Shown one piece after another: positions 1 through 7,138 of a stretch of 10,583 nt of DNA; position 1 is the first letter of the stretch, and each line of letters opens with the position of its first letter. Source of the stretch: Verrucomicrobiota bacterium (lineage in GTDB: Bacteria; Verrucomicrobiota; Verrucomicrobiia; Limisphaerales; JAFMIX01); NCBI GenBank assembly GCA_026397895.1, contig JAPLTZ010000102.1, positions 1 to 10,583 on the forward strand. Reading direction: 5' to 3'. Position numbers and translations under genes: made by a program. The notes beneath the pieces were generated by a model, which was not told where the DNA came from, searched no databases, and was given only the letters and a program-made list of their open reading frames with translations.

Positions 1-238
1 ATTTCCGGGTGGCGTCGGGCGGGCCTTGCTCACGGACGAGCGCTGGCGTGCCCAGCGCGAATTCTCGCGCCAGCAGCTCGCGCAGAGCCTTTGGCAGGTT
101 GGTCATCGTGTCCCAACTGGTTACGCGTTGGACCCAGAGCCAGTCCATGAGTTGCTTGACGCGGTATACGGGCTCTTGCCACGCGATGAACCGGGTTTCC
201 AGTTCTTCGCGGGTGAATGATTTGATGTCAGGCAGCAC
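1..238 (-). CDS. rlmN: 23S rRNA (adenine-2503-C2)-methyltransferase RlmN, N-terminal part (runs off left edge)
   Basis: RlmN is a radical-SAM enzyme that methylates C2 of A2503 in 23S rRNA, and in many bacteria also A37 of some tRNAs. About 79 residues are visible. Reading right to left from 238 they include 'LPDIKSFTREELE', 'YRVKQLMDWLWVQRV' and 'TNLPKALRELLAREF', the small helical N-terminal domain typical of the family. The radical-SAM core with CxxxCxxC lies beyond the window; family proteins are usually about 350 residues. The frame has a TAG at 248-250, and the first usable start after it is GTG at 236-238, directly before LPDIK. CTG at 233-235 is the only close alternative, and no ATG occurs until residue 31. 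No Shine-Dalgarno sequence is seen. The gene lies downstream of glgP on the same strand, but a terminator separates them, so it probably has its own promoter. Assignment is from remembered family sequence. Confidence 0.88.
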   Translation of the reverse strand, partial: MLPDIKSFTREELETRFIAWQEPVYRVKQLMDWLWVQRVTSWDTMTNLPKALRELLAREFALGTPALVREQGPPDATRK

Positions 239-244
239 GGAGAG

Positions 245-273
245 ATTCTATTGGTTTGCGGCGGCTTGGCGAA
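245..273 (-). promoter_or_regulatory. Candidate promoter of rlmN, possibly leaderless
   Basis: On the minus strand a TAGAAT hexamer (250-245, five of six matches to TATAAT) lies six bases before the GTG start. A weak -35-like TTCGCC (273-268) is 17 bases upstream of it. The spacing would put the transcription start at or next to the start codon. The -10 is good and the -35 poor. This is an inference from spacing. Confidence 0.3.
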
Positions 274-277
274 TGCG

Positions 278-306
278 AAAAAGGACGGCGGTAAGGCCGT
301 CCTTTT
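278..306 (-). terminator. Intrinsic terminator downstream of glgP
   Basis: An 11-bp perfect inverted repeat (AAAAGGACGGC at 279-289, GCCGTCCTTTT at 296-306) encloses a 6-nt loop. Read on the minus strand, the hairpin ends in a run of five T. It begins about 25 nt after the glgP stop codon and ends about 40 nt before the rlmN start. The plus-strand reading also ends in four T, but no plus-strand gene needs it here. It separates glgP from rlmN. Confidence 0.75.
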
Positions 307-331
307 CGGTGGGAAGCAGTTGCGCTTGGGT

Positions 332-2488
332 TTACTTCGTCAGGTAATACTTCTCGGTGTATTCCTGCACCATGCGCCAGGTGTTGAACTGCGGCACGAG
401 CGTGACCATGGCGCGGCGGATTTTCTTGATCCATTCGCGCGGCACGCCCTGGGCGTCGCGGTTGAAGAAGCAGGGGATGACTTCCTCGGTGAGCGCCTTG
501 TAGAGGTTGGCGCTGTCCACGCGATCCTGCTCCTCGATGTTGGCGGCGTGCGAATCGTCGCCGATGGCGAAGCCGTTGGTGCCGTCGTAGCCTTCGCGCC
601 ACCAGCCGTCGAGAATGCTCAGGTTCAGGCAGCCGTGGCTGCCGGCCTTCATGCCACTGGTGCCGGAGGCTTCGAGCGGACGGCGCGGGTTGTTCAGCCA
701 CACGTCGCAGCCGGAAACCATCTGGCGCGCGACGTGGACATCGTAATTCTCGATGAACACGAGGTGGCCTTGCAGGTCGCTGAATTTCGAGAGGTGAATG
801 ATGTGCTGGATGTAACGCTTGCCCTCGTCGTCGCGCGGGTGGGCTTTGCCGGCAAAGATGAACTGCACGGGGCGCTGCTTGTCGCGGGCGAGTTTGACGA
901 TGTTTTCCATCTGCTGGAAAATCAGCGGGGCGCGCTTGTAGGTGGCGAAGCGGCGGGCGAAGCCGATGGTGAGCGCGTCGGGATTCAGCAACTGGTCGAA
1001 GGCGATGAAATCCTCGTGGGTCACGCGCTGCTGTTGCAGCAGCAATCGGCGGCGCGAAAACTCGATCAGCTCGCGGCGCAGGCGGTAGCGCGTCGCCCAG
1101 ATTTCCTCGTCGCTCAAGAAAGCGGGGTCGGCCATCTTCTTCCAAAACTCCGGGGAGTTGACTTCGCTGGTCCAGTCGTGGCCGGGTTTGGGCGAGGCTT
1201 TGCCGTTGAGCTTGTGCCGCCAGTAATTGCGGACGGTGCCCTTCATCCAGCCGAGGACGTGAACGCCGTTGGTGATGTGGCCGATGGGGACTTCCGCCAC
1301 GGTCTTGCCGGGGTAGAGCACCTGCCACATCTCGCGGCTGACCTGGCCGTGCAGTTCGCTCACGCCGTTGGCGGCACGGGAGAGCTTGAGCGCGAGCACG
1401 GTCATGCAGAACGGCTCGTTGGCGTCGTCGGGGTTCACGCGGCCCAGCGCCATGAGCTTGGGATGGGTGAGCTTGAGCGAGTCGCGGAATTTCGACGCCG
1501 CGTAATCCACCAGTTCGCTGCGGAAACGGTCGTGGCCCGCTTCGACGGGCGTGTGCGTGGTGAACAGACATTCGTGTTTGGTCGCGTCGAACGCCTGCTT
1601 GAAGGTCTGGCCGGCGACGAGTTTTTCCCGGATCAATTCCAGCGTGAGAAACGCCGCGTGGCCCTCGTTCATGTGGAACGTGGAAGGCTCGTGGCCCAAG
1701 GCGCGCAGCAGGCGCACGCCGCCGACGCCCAGCAGAATCTCCTGCATGATGCGCGTGGTGCTGTCGCCGCCGTAAACGCGGAGGGTGAGATCGCGGAAAT
1801 GCGGCTCGTTCTCCGGGCGGTTGGCGTCCAGCAGATAGACCGGCACGCGCCCGACGTTGACGCGCCAGGCCTGCACCACCACGTCGGCCATGCCGATGCG
1901 GACGGTGACGGTGAGCGGTTCGCCTTGGGCGTTCACCACCTGTTCCAGCGGGAGATTCTTGGGGTTGAGCTTGGCGTAGAACTCGGTCTGCCAGTTGTTC
2001 GCGTCGAACGCCTGCTGGAAATAACCTTCGCGGTAGAACAGGCTGATGCCGACAAAGCCGAGATCAAGGTCGCTGGCGGATTTGGCGTGGTCGCCGGCCA
2101 GAATACCGAGGCCGCCCGCCGCGATGGGCAGGGTTTCGTGAAAGCCGAACTCGGCGGAGAAGTAGGCGACGGGATTTTTGTGCAACGCTGCGGCGTGGTG
2201 TCGGCCCCAAGTGCCTTTGTCGTTTAGGTAGGCCTCGAAATCATGCAGCACCTCGCGGACGCGGGCGGCGAAGGCGGGGTTCTGGAGCCGCACGCGCAGT
2301 TCGTATTCCGAGACTTCGTGCAGGATGGCGACGGCGTTGTGGTAGAGATTCTGCCAGCTCCGCGGCGACAATTCCTGAAAAATCTCCTGCGCGCCCTGGT
2401 TCCAGGTCCACCAGAGATTGCGGGCCACGCGGTTCAAGCCGGTTACCAGCTCGTTAAGTTCAGTCACGGACAATGGTTCATGCTTCAT
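332..2488 (-). CDS. glgP: Alpha-glucan (glycogen/maltodextrin) phosphorylase, GT35 family
   Basis: This cytoplasmic PLP enzyme cleaves alpha-1,4-glucan chains with phosphate, releasing glucose-1-phosphate in glycogen or maltodextrin breakdown. It has 718 residues, the compact bacterial/archaeal form rather than the longer E. coli-type enzyme. Residues 1 to about 100 match the helical N-terminal domain of that branch ('NRVARNLWWTWN'). The glucan/phosphate site region has 'YFSAEFGFHETLPIAAGGLG' (109-128), 'FHMNEGHAAF' (271-280) and 'THTPVEAGHDRF' (311-322). The PLP-binding Lys is K614 in 'GTSGMKAG', followed by 'CLNLSILDGWWREGYDG'. ATG at 2488 fits the family N-terminus, but no Shine-Dalgarno sequence precedes it. 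It is followed by a hairpin terminator and diverges from trxB, so it looks like a single-gene unit; no other glycogen genes are in the window. The exact substrate (glycogen or maltodextrin) cannot be told from sequence. Confidence 0.95.
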   Translation of the reverse strand: MKHEPLSVTELNELVTGLNRVARNLWWTWNQGAQEIFQELSPRSWQNLYHNAVAILHEVSEYELRVRLQNPAFAARVREVLHDFEAYLNDKGTWGRHHAAALHKNPVAYFSAEFGFHETLPIAAGGLGILAGDHAKSASDLDLGFVGISLFYREGYFQQAFDANNWQTEFYAKLNPKNLPLEQVVNAQGEPLTVTVRIGMADVVVQAWRVNVGRVPVYLLDANRPENEPHFRDLTLRVYGGDSTTRIMQEILLGVGGVRLLRALGHEPSTFHMNEGHAAFLTLELIREKLVAGQTFKQAFDATKHECLFTTHTPVEAGHDRFRSELVDYAASKFRDSLKLTHPKLMALGRVNPDDANEPFCMTVLALKLSRAANGVSELHGQVSREMWQVLYPGKTVAEVPIGHITNGVHVLGWMKGTVRNYWRHKLNGKASPKPGHDWTSEVNSPEFWKKMADPAFLSDEEIWATRYRLRRELIEFSRRRLLLQQQRVTHEDFIAFDQLLNPDALTIGFARRFATYKRAPLIFQQMENIVKLARDKQRPVQFIFAGKAHPRDDEGKRYIQHIIHLSKFSDLQGHLVFIENYDVHVARQMVSGCDVWLNNPRRPLEASGTSGMKAGSHGCLNLSILDGWWREGYDGTNGFAIGDDSHAANIEEQDRVDSANLYKALTEEVIPCFFNRDAQGVPREWIKKIRRAMVTLVPQFNTWRMVQEYTEKYYLTK

Positions 2489-2650
2489 GGGATTCGAGAC
2501 GAAGTGGGGTTCTTACTTCCTTCCGACGGCGAGACGTTAAACACCAGCCGGCGGCGCCGCAATGACATTTTCATGTGGTTTCACCAAGCCGAAGCGCGGG
2601 GCGGGATAAAAGATTATTAATTTCCGCGCGCATGATTTTCTCATCCTGGG

Positions 2651-2679
2651 TTGCTAACAATGACGGCGTTATCTAATCT
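2651..2679 (+). promoter_or_regulatory. Candidate promoter of trxB
   Basis: TTGCTA (2651-2656) and TAATCT (2674-2679) are 17 bases apart, and the second hexamer ends ten bases before the chosen trxB ATG at 2690. The -35 matches consensus at four positions and the -10 at three, so the call is weak. If real, the mRNA has almost no leader, and the in-frame TTG (2651) and ATG (2660) upstream could not serve as starts. The 201-nt glgP-trxB spacer shows no other clear signal. Confidence 0.22.
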
Positions 2680-2689
2680 CAAAAAAATT

Positions 2690-3619
2690 ATGGAAAAAGT
2701 CGTCATCATCGGAACGGGTTGCGCAGGACTCACCGCCGCGCTTTACACCGCGCGCGCCAGTCTCGCTCCGCTCGTCCTCACTGGCCGGCAGCCCGGCGGA
2801 CTGCTCACCACCACGACCATCGTGGAAAATTTCCCCGGCTTTCCCGACGGCGTCGATGGCTACGAGCTGGTGACCCGCATGCAGAAACAGGCGGAGAAGT
2901 TCGGTGCGCGCGTGCAGTTCGCTACCGTGGACGCCGTAGATTTCTCCCAACGCCCGTTCGTGCTGACCGTGGACGGCGAGCGTGTGGAAACGGAGTCTGT
3001 CATCATCGCCAGCGGCGCGGGTCACCGGCATATCGGTCTGGAAAGCGAACACAAGCTGGAGAACAAGGGCGTGACCTATTGCGCCACCTGCGACGGCGCG
3101 CTGCCCATGTTCCGCAACCAGCCGCTCGTCGTCGTCGGCGGCGGGGATTCCGCGTGCGAGGAGGCCAACTATCTGACGCGCTTCGGCTCGGTGGTTTATC
3201 TGATTCATCGCCGCGACATGTTGCGCGCCTCCAAGGTGATGGCTGAGCGCACGCTGGCGAATCCGAAAATCAAGCCCATCTGGAACTCCGTTGTCACCGA
3301 AGTGCTGGACGTGAAGCAGGACAAGGTCACCGGCGTGCGCGTGAGGGACGTGAACACCGGCGCGGAACGTGTCGTGGATTGCGCCGGGTTGTTCGTCGCC
3401 ATCGGGCATGTGCCGAACACGCAAATCTTCAAGGGCATCGTGGAAATGGATGACGCGGGCTACATCAAGCGCACGGTCGGCACGGCGACGAATGTGCCGG
3501 GCGTGTTTGTGGCGGGCGATTGTTCCGACCACGTCTACCGTCAGGCCATCACGGCGGCGGGGCTTGGCTGCGCGGCGGCGATTGAAGCAGAGCGATACTT
3601 GGCCGGGCTGTGCGGATAA
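2690..3619 (+). CDS. trxB: Thioredoxin reductase (NADPH)
   Basis: TrxB is an FAD flavoenzyme of the cytoplasm that passes electrons from NADPH to thioredoxin. The 309 residues from ATG 2690 fit the usual 310-320. In order: FAD-binding 'IIGTGCAGLTAALYTARA' (6-23), the redox pair C131/C134 in 'CATCDGA', the NADPH-binding 'GGGDSA' (150-155) with 'HRR' (173-175) for the NADP phosphate, and the C-terminal FAD motif 'FVAGDCSD' (273-280). The first FAD motif has Cys in place of the common Pro (GTGCAG rather than GSGPAG); from memory this is ordinary in this part of the bacterial tree. In-frame upstream starts exist at TTG 2651 and ATG 2660, but 'MEKVVIIG' matches the family N-terminus best. No Shine-Dalgarno sequence is seen. 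The gene ends 11 nt from the end of the convergent sugar-phosphate transferase. No thioredoxin gene is nearby. Confidence 0.95.
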   Translation: MEKVVIIGTGCAGLTAALYTARASLAPLVLTGRQPGGLLTTTTIVENFPGFPDGVDGYELVTRMQKQAEKFGARVQFATVDAVDFSQRPFVLTVDGERVETESVIIASGAGHRHIGLESEHKLENKGVTYCATCDGALPMFRNQPLVVVGGGDSACEEANYLTRFGSVVYLIHRRDMLRASKVMAERTLANPKIKPIWNSVVTEVLDVKQDKVTGVRVRDVNTGAERVVDCAGLFVAIGHVPNTQIFKGIVEMDDAGYIKRTVGTATNVPGVFVAGDCSDHVYRQAITAAGLGCAAAIEAERYLAGLCG

Positions 3620-3630
3620 TTTCCGCGAAG

Positions 3631-4566
3631 TCAAATCAGCGCCAGTGCGCCCAGCGCGACGGCGATGAGCCAGATTATCAGAACGGCGCGATGGTTTGAC
3701 ATTCCCCGCCGCACGAGGCGGTGCGAGAAGCGCAGAATCACCACCCACGTGAGATCGCCGAGCGGCACGGCGAGAATCAGAAGTGGCGTGAGCACCGCCA
3801 GAGTGCGCGGATTTTCCGGCGTATAGAAATGCGGCAGAATCGCCAGCACCGCGAGCAGGTAGCCGGTGAGATGGCTGCCGGCGTCGCCGAGGAACGTGGT
3901 GGCTTTCGGGAAATTAAATGGCAGGAAGCCGAGCAATGCGCCGCAGGTCAGCAACGCGAGCAGCGCCACGAGATATTGCCCGTCCACCGCCGCGAGCACG
4001 CCGAAATACCACGCGCCAATCGCCCCCAATCCGGCGCAGAGGCCGTTCATGTTGTCCATGAAGTTGAAAGCGTTGGTCACGGTGAGAATCCAGAAAATCG
4101 TCACGGCGTAGCTGAAGACGACGCTGGGCACAAAGAGGGTGACGCGCACGCCCGCCGCCGCAACGACGAGGGCGATGAGGAATTGTCCGATGAACTTCAG
4201 CGCGGGGCGCAGCTCGTGTTTGTCATCCAGCCAGCCAAGGAAAGTCATGCCGACCGCGCCGAGAAGGATGGCGGCCAATTCAACCCCGCGCCGTTCGAGG
4301 CCGTGACTCAACGCAAAGTCGGCGCTGGGAAATGTTGCCAGCTTCAGCCCCAAAACCAGCGCGCCGCCGAGCAGGGGAACGATCAAGCCCGTCAGCACCG
4401 CCAAGCCGCCGGCCAGCGGAACGGGGGTGTGATGGATTTTGCGGTGCCCGGGATCGTCCACCAAGCCCGTGCGCCGGCACCAAGCGCGCCACAGCGGCAG
4501 CGTCAAGGCCGTGGTCAGTGCGGCGCTGACAAAAGCCAGGAGATAGACGTTGAACGGAAAGCTCAA
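3631..4566 (-). CDS. WecA/MraY-type undecaprenyl-phosphate sugar-1-phosphate transferase, with apparent loss of the Asp/His loop motif
   Basis: This is an integral membrane protein of the glycosyltransferase-4 (WecA/TagO/MraY) superfamily. Members move an N-acetylhexosamine-1-phosphate from a UDP sugar to undecaprenyl phosphate, the first lipid-linked step of O-antigen, teichoic acid or peptidoglycan synthesis. It has 311 residues and about ten hydrophobic segments. Visible motifs are 'GLVDDPGHRKIH' (34-45), 'GWLDDKHELRP' (111-121, catalytic DD), 'TNAFNFMDNMNGL' (164-176) and 'FLGDAGSHLTGY' (225-236). The start is TTG 4566; the next in-frame Met is residue 107, and the N-terminus from TTG is full length. 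After 'VPLGDLTWVVILR' (267-279), relatives usually carry a cytoplasmic loop with a GD-x-x-H motif before 'FSHRLV'; here R279 is joined directly to F280. About 13-15 residues therefore seem to be missing, which may harm catalysis. It is last in a minus-strand trio, 33 nt after the 76-residue gene. The sugar substrate is unknown. Confidence 0.88.
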   Translation of the reverse strand: MSFPFNVYLLAFVSAALTTALTLPLWRAWCRRTGLVDDPGHRKIHHTPVPLAGGLAVLTGLIVPLLGGALVLGLKLATFPSADFALSHGLERRGVELAAILLGAVGMTFLGWLDDKHELRPALKFIGQFLIALVVAAAGVRVTLFVPSVVFSYAVTIFWILTVTNAFNFMDNMNGLCAGLGAIGAWYFGVLAAVDGQYLVALLALLTCGALLGFLPFNFPKATTFLGDAGSHLTGYLLAVLAILPHFYTPENPRTLAVLTPLLILAVPLGDLTWVVILRFSHRLVRRGMSNHRAVLIIWLIAVALGALALI

Positions 4567-4599
4567 AGTGGAAAATGGCGTTGTAACCCGCCCGGCCGC

Positions 4600-4830
4600 C
4601 TACAGATTTCGGATGCTGCTGCCCTTGGCCGGCGTGATGCGATACAGGCCGGCGGGGTTGGTTTCGATGACGCCATCGTTGAGCAGGCCGGCCAACGCGG
4701 AGGTGGCCCACTGCGGGTTCTCCTCGAATTCCTGGCGGCTGACGGCGCGGCGGCTGATTTCCTTCCGCGAATACCAGGATTCCGGAGTGGCCTGCATGAA
4801 TTGTAAAACGACTAATCCTTCGGACGTCAT
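4600..4830 (-). CDS. Small conserved-looking hypothetical protein, possible winged-helix domain
   Basis: The predicted protein has 76 residues and no signal peptide or membrane segment. I do not recognise a named family. The predicted pattern is a helix (3-14), a second helix around 'SRKEISRRAV' (21-30), a third around 'WATSALAGLLNDG' (41-53), then 'VIETNPAGLYRIT' (54-66), which reads as a beta-hairpin wing. That order is the one found in winged-helix DNA-binding domains, so a small regulator is possible but unproven. The start is ATG 4830; only a weak AGG lies upstream, about 12 nt away. It sits 44 nt after the secreted propeller gene and 33 nt before the sugar-phosphate transferase, all on one strand. 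It shares the reading frame of the transferase, separated by its TAG stop and 11 sense codons. Confidence 0.7.
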   Translation of the reverse strand: MTSEGLVVLQFMQATPESWYSRKEISRRAVSRQEFEENPQWATSALAGLLNDGVIETNPAGLYRITPAKGSSIRNL

Positions 4831-4874
4831 AGCGGGATTAACCTACGCGCGGGCCGGCTGGTTGAACAGGGAAT

Positions 4875-7130
4875 TCAATAGGCGAATATTGTTCCCTCAT
4901 GGCTGATGGGAACAAACTGGTTGTTGCCGGCGTATTGCAGTTCCACCGCCGAATTTTGTCCGCCTGTAAGCAGGCCTGCGGTGCCGACGGTCGTGGTCCG
5001 TTGCGCGGCGGAAAGTGTGTAGATACCGCCCGCGGCGTTAAAGCCGACGCCTGCGACCAGTCGACCACCATCCACGGATGAAGCCAAAGCTGCCCAACCG
5101 CGGACACCGGAGGCGGTGGCCTTCCAAGTGATGCCGCCGTTGCTGGAGGTGTAAATAAGGCCGTCTGTGACGCAGGCGACGACCTTGCTGCCATCGCCAG
5201 AGATGGCGATGGCGGACCAATTAGTTGAGGGCGCGCTGGTTGTTGTCCAGCTCACTCCGGCATCGGTGGACATGTAAATCGGGCCGGGCTGAACAGCGGC
5301 AAGAAGTCTGGCGCCGTCGGCGGAAACCGCCACGGCGGACCAGTTAGCGCTGGAACTGTGGGGGTTGAAGGTCGTCCACGTCGCGCCGTAATCGGTGGAG
5401 AGGGCGAGCGTGCCGAGCAATTGCCCCGCGAGCAGTGTGCTACCATCGGCGGATGAGGCGAGCGATTGCCAATTGCCGCCGGTTACGGGGATGAGCGACC
5501 AACTCAAGCCGGAAGTGCTGGAGATGAAAATGCCGCCGGCAAAATTATCACCAATCGCCGCTGCTAATCTTGTTCCGTCCGCCGAAGATGCGACGCAAGT
5601 CCAGATAGAGTTCGTCGTGCGCGATGTCCAAAATGCACCAGAATCTGTGGAAGTGTAGATCGCGCCGCCGAAGACGGTGGCGACCAGCTTGGTGCCATCA
5701 GCGGAGGAGGCGAGGGCGGTCCAGTTGCGTGATGACGTGCCGCTGGCAAGCGTCCAAGTATTGCCGGAATTCGTCGAGGTGTAGATGCCGCCAGCGTAGG
5801 CGGCGGCCACGAGCTTGCCACCATCCGAGGAGGAGGCAATTGAATGCCAGTATGAGTTCGGCGCGGAAGTGATTTGCCAATTTGTCGTGCTGCTGCTGAT
5901 CACGGTGAAATTCCCGGCGAGGATGGACTGCCCGGCGTTCTGCGCGACCTTCCAGCCGCCGCTGCCGCCGCCGGCCACGCGGATGACATCGCCGATGTTC
6001 AGGCTCGCGGACAACGGCAGCGTCAGCGTCACCGGCTGCGAATTCGTCAGGATGTAGCCGTAATGACTCTCCATCTGCTTCGTCGTGCCGGCGACCAGCT
6101 GCCACGCCAGCACGCCCACGCCGCTGCCGACCAGCACCGGCACGCCGTCCAGCGTCATGCCCACGCCGTTCGTGTTCGCGGCGTTTGTCGTCACGATGCG
6201 CACGCCGCCGCCGGCGCGGAGGTTGAACTGGTTGCTCGCCGTGGAACTGAAATCGGCAGGCTGCGAATCCGCCCAGACGAACGCGCCCGGATGCGCGGCC
6301 TTGGCGCGCTGGCCGGCGGCGAAGCTGTAATCGCCCTGCGCGTAATTGCCGCTGCCGCCGGGCACGGTGGAATAATTCCCGCCGTTGGTGTTGCCGCCGC
6401 CGCCGCCGATGACCGCCCCCGCGCTGCCCGCCGCCGCGAAATTGTTCGATGCCCCGCCGGTCACGTTGGGCGCGCCGGCCGTCGGTTCGAGCCGCAGGGC
6501 GCGGACGTTGTTCACGCGGAACTCCACCGGCTGATTGTCGCGCGTGCCGAGGAAGCCGCCGTTCGTGGGGCTGATGCCGCTGTTGCCGCCGGTCTGCCAG
6601 AATCCGTTTGTGTCCACGCCGTTCAACGTGATGGCGTTCACGTTGGTCAGGCCCGTGCCGTTGCCGGTGAAACTGTTCGCGGTGTTGTTGAACGTCACGG
6701 CGGCGGTGTAAGCGCCGGCCAGATTGGTGCCGGCCAGCGTGCCGGTGATATTGCCGGCGGTGATGGCGTAGGGCGTGGCGGTGATTTTCTGGCGCGGGGC
6801 GAGCGTGACGAACGCGCCGCTGCCGTTGGTGCGGACGCCGATTTCCAGCCAGCGCGCCGCGCCGGGGAAGTTCGCGCCGAAATCGAGCGTCGCGGTGAAC
6901 AGCCCGTTGCTGACGGCGGTCGCGGAGTTGGTGAGCGCCGCGCCGACCTGCCCGACGCCGTTGCTGACGCTGAACAGGGCGAAGGTCAGATCGTAAGCGC
7001 CGTTGGCGGGATTCGTGCCGTCATTGAGCCGGCCTTGATAGGTGAAGGCCGTCCCTTGGGCGCGGGCGGTGATGCCGCCGGCAAGCCACAGCGAAATCAA
7101 AACAGTTTGGAAGAGGCGGGAACGACTCAT
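4875..7130 (-). CDS. Secreted modular protein with YadA-like head repeats and a seven-bladed beta-propeller
   Basis: The 751-residue protein begins with a Sec signal peptide ('LFQTVLISLWLAGG', likely cleavage after ARAQ, about residue 25). Residues 27-125 form an N-terminal module with 'FTYQGRLNDG', 'WLEIGVRTNG' and 'LAPRQKITATPYA', known from many secreted proteins of Verrucomicrobiota and Planctomycetota. Residues 150-215 hold 'TGNGTGLTNVNA'-type repeats. Residues 222-288 resemble trimeric-adhesin head repeats ('VIGGGGGNTNGGNYSTVPGG', 'GAFVWADSQ'). Residues 341-420 form a beta domain with 'GGWKVAQNAGQSI'. Seven repeats of W-x(6-8)-S-x-DG-x(11-15)-G-x-(I/L)-x-x-S-x-x-x-G-x-x-W follow (about 426-707; propeller). 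The tail is 'AVELQYAGNNQFVPISHEGT'. There is no PEP-CTERM, LPxTG or barrel anchor, and no catalytic motif, so it is likely an exported or surface protein of unknown, perhaps adhesive, role. ATG 7130 is fixed by the signal peptide; no Shine-Dalgarno sequence is seen. It may head an operon with the next two minus-strand genes. Confidence 0.87.
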   Translation of the reverse strand: MSRSRLFQTVLISLWLAGGITARAQGTAFTYQGRLNDGTNPANGAYDLTFALFSVSNGVGQVGAALTNSATAVSNGLFTATLDFGANFPGAARWLEIGVRTNGSGAFVTLAPRQKITATPYAITAGNITGTLAGTNLAGAYTAAVTFNNTANSFTGNGTGLTNVNAITLNGVDTNGFWQTGGNSGISPTNGGFLGTRDNQPVEFRVNNVRALRLEPTAGAPNVTGGASNNFAAAGSAGAVIGGGGGNTNGGNYSTVPGGSGNYAQGDYSFAAGQRAKAAHPGAFVWADSQPADFSSTASNQFNLRAGGGVRIVTTNAANTNGVGMTLDGVPVLVGSGVGVLAWQLVAGTTKQMESHYGYILTNSQPVTLTLPLSASLNIGDVIRVAGGGSGGWKVAQNAGQSILAGNFTVISSSTTNWQITSAPNSYWHSIASSSDGGKLVAAAYAGGIYTSTNSGNTWTLASGTSSRNWTALASSADGTKLVATVFGGAIYTSTDSGAFWTSRTTNSIWTCVASSADGTRLAAAIGDNFAGGIFISSTSGLSWSLIPVTGGNWQSLASSADGSTLLAGQLLGTLALSTDYGATWTTFNPHSSSANWSAVAVSADGARLLAAVQPGPIYMSTDAGVSWTTTSAPSTNWSAIAISGDGSKVVACVTDGLIYTSSNGGITWKATASGVRGWAALASSVDGGRLVAGVGFNAAGGIYTLSAAQRTTTVGTAGLLTGGQNSAVELQYAGNNQFVPISHEGTIFAY
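5010..5855 (-). repeat. Seven tandem propeller-blade repeats of about 40-44 codons
   Basis: Within the secreted protein the first Trp of each blade falls at residues 428, 470, 510, 554, 597, 638 and 679, a period of 40-44 residues (about 120-132 nt). Each unit contains an 'SxDG' turn and most end in an Asp-box-like 'SxxxGxxW'; the seventh lacks this last part ('YTLSAAQRTT'). Units 1, 2, 5 and 6 are the most alike. The pattern fits a sortilin/Ycf48/BNR-type seven-bladed beta-propeller. Copies have diverged at DNA level, so this is an old protein repeat, not a recent DNA duplication. Confidence 0.85.
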
Positions 7131-7138
7131 GTGGAATC

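Noticed and set aside
228..1571. Minus-strand open frame of 447 codons overlapping glgP and the rlmN start
   Set aside because: It is a frame-shifted reading of glgP with very high Arg/Pro/His content. The true frame carries all phosphorylase motifs.
251..2227. Long plus-strand open frame of 658 codons opposite glgP
   Set aside because: glgP on the other strand is certain from its motifs. The translation of this frame has no domain and a composition (Val, Ala, Gly, Glu, His) typical of antisense frames in GC-rich genes.
2651..2689. Upstream starts for trxB (TTG 2651, ATG 2660)
   Set aside because: The 10-13 extra residues do not resemble thioredoxin reductase N-termini, and neither start has a ribosome-binding site. 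ATG 2690 gives the canonical beginning.
3612..3626. Small hairpin GCGGA-TAATT-TCCGC at the trxB stop, considered as a bidirectional terminator for the convergent genes
   Set aside because: Only a five-base-pair stem and no T-run on either side.
3721..4806. Plus-strand open frame opposite the transferase and the 76-residue gene
   Set aside because: Gln/Arg/Glu-rich shadow without any recognisable domain, opposite a clear membrane-protein gene.
4831..4874. Terminator between the propeller gene and the 76-residue gene
   Set aside because: Short GC-rich complementary bits exist, but there is no stable hairpin followed by a T-run on the minus strand.
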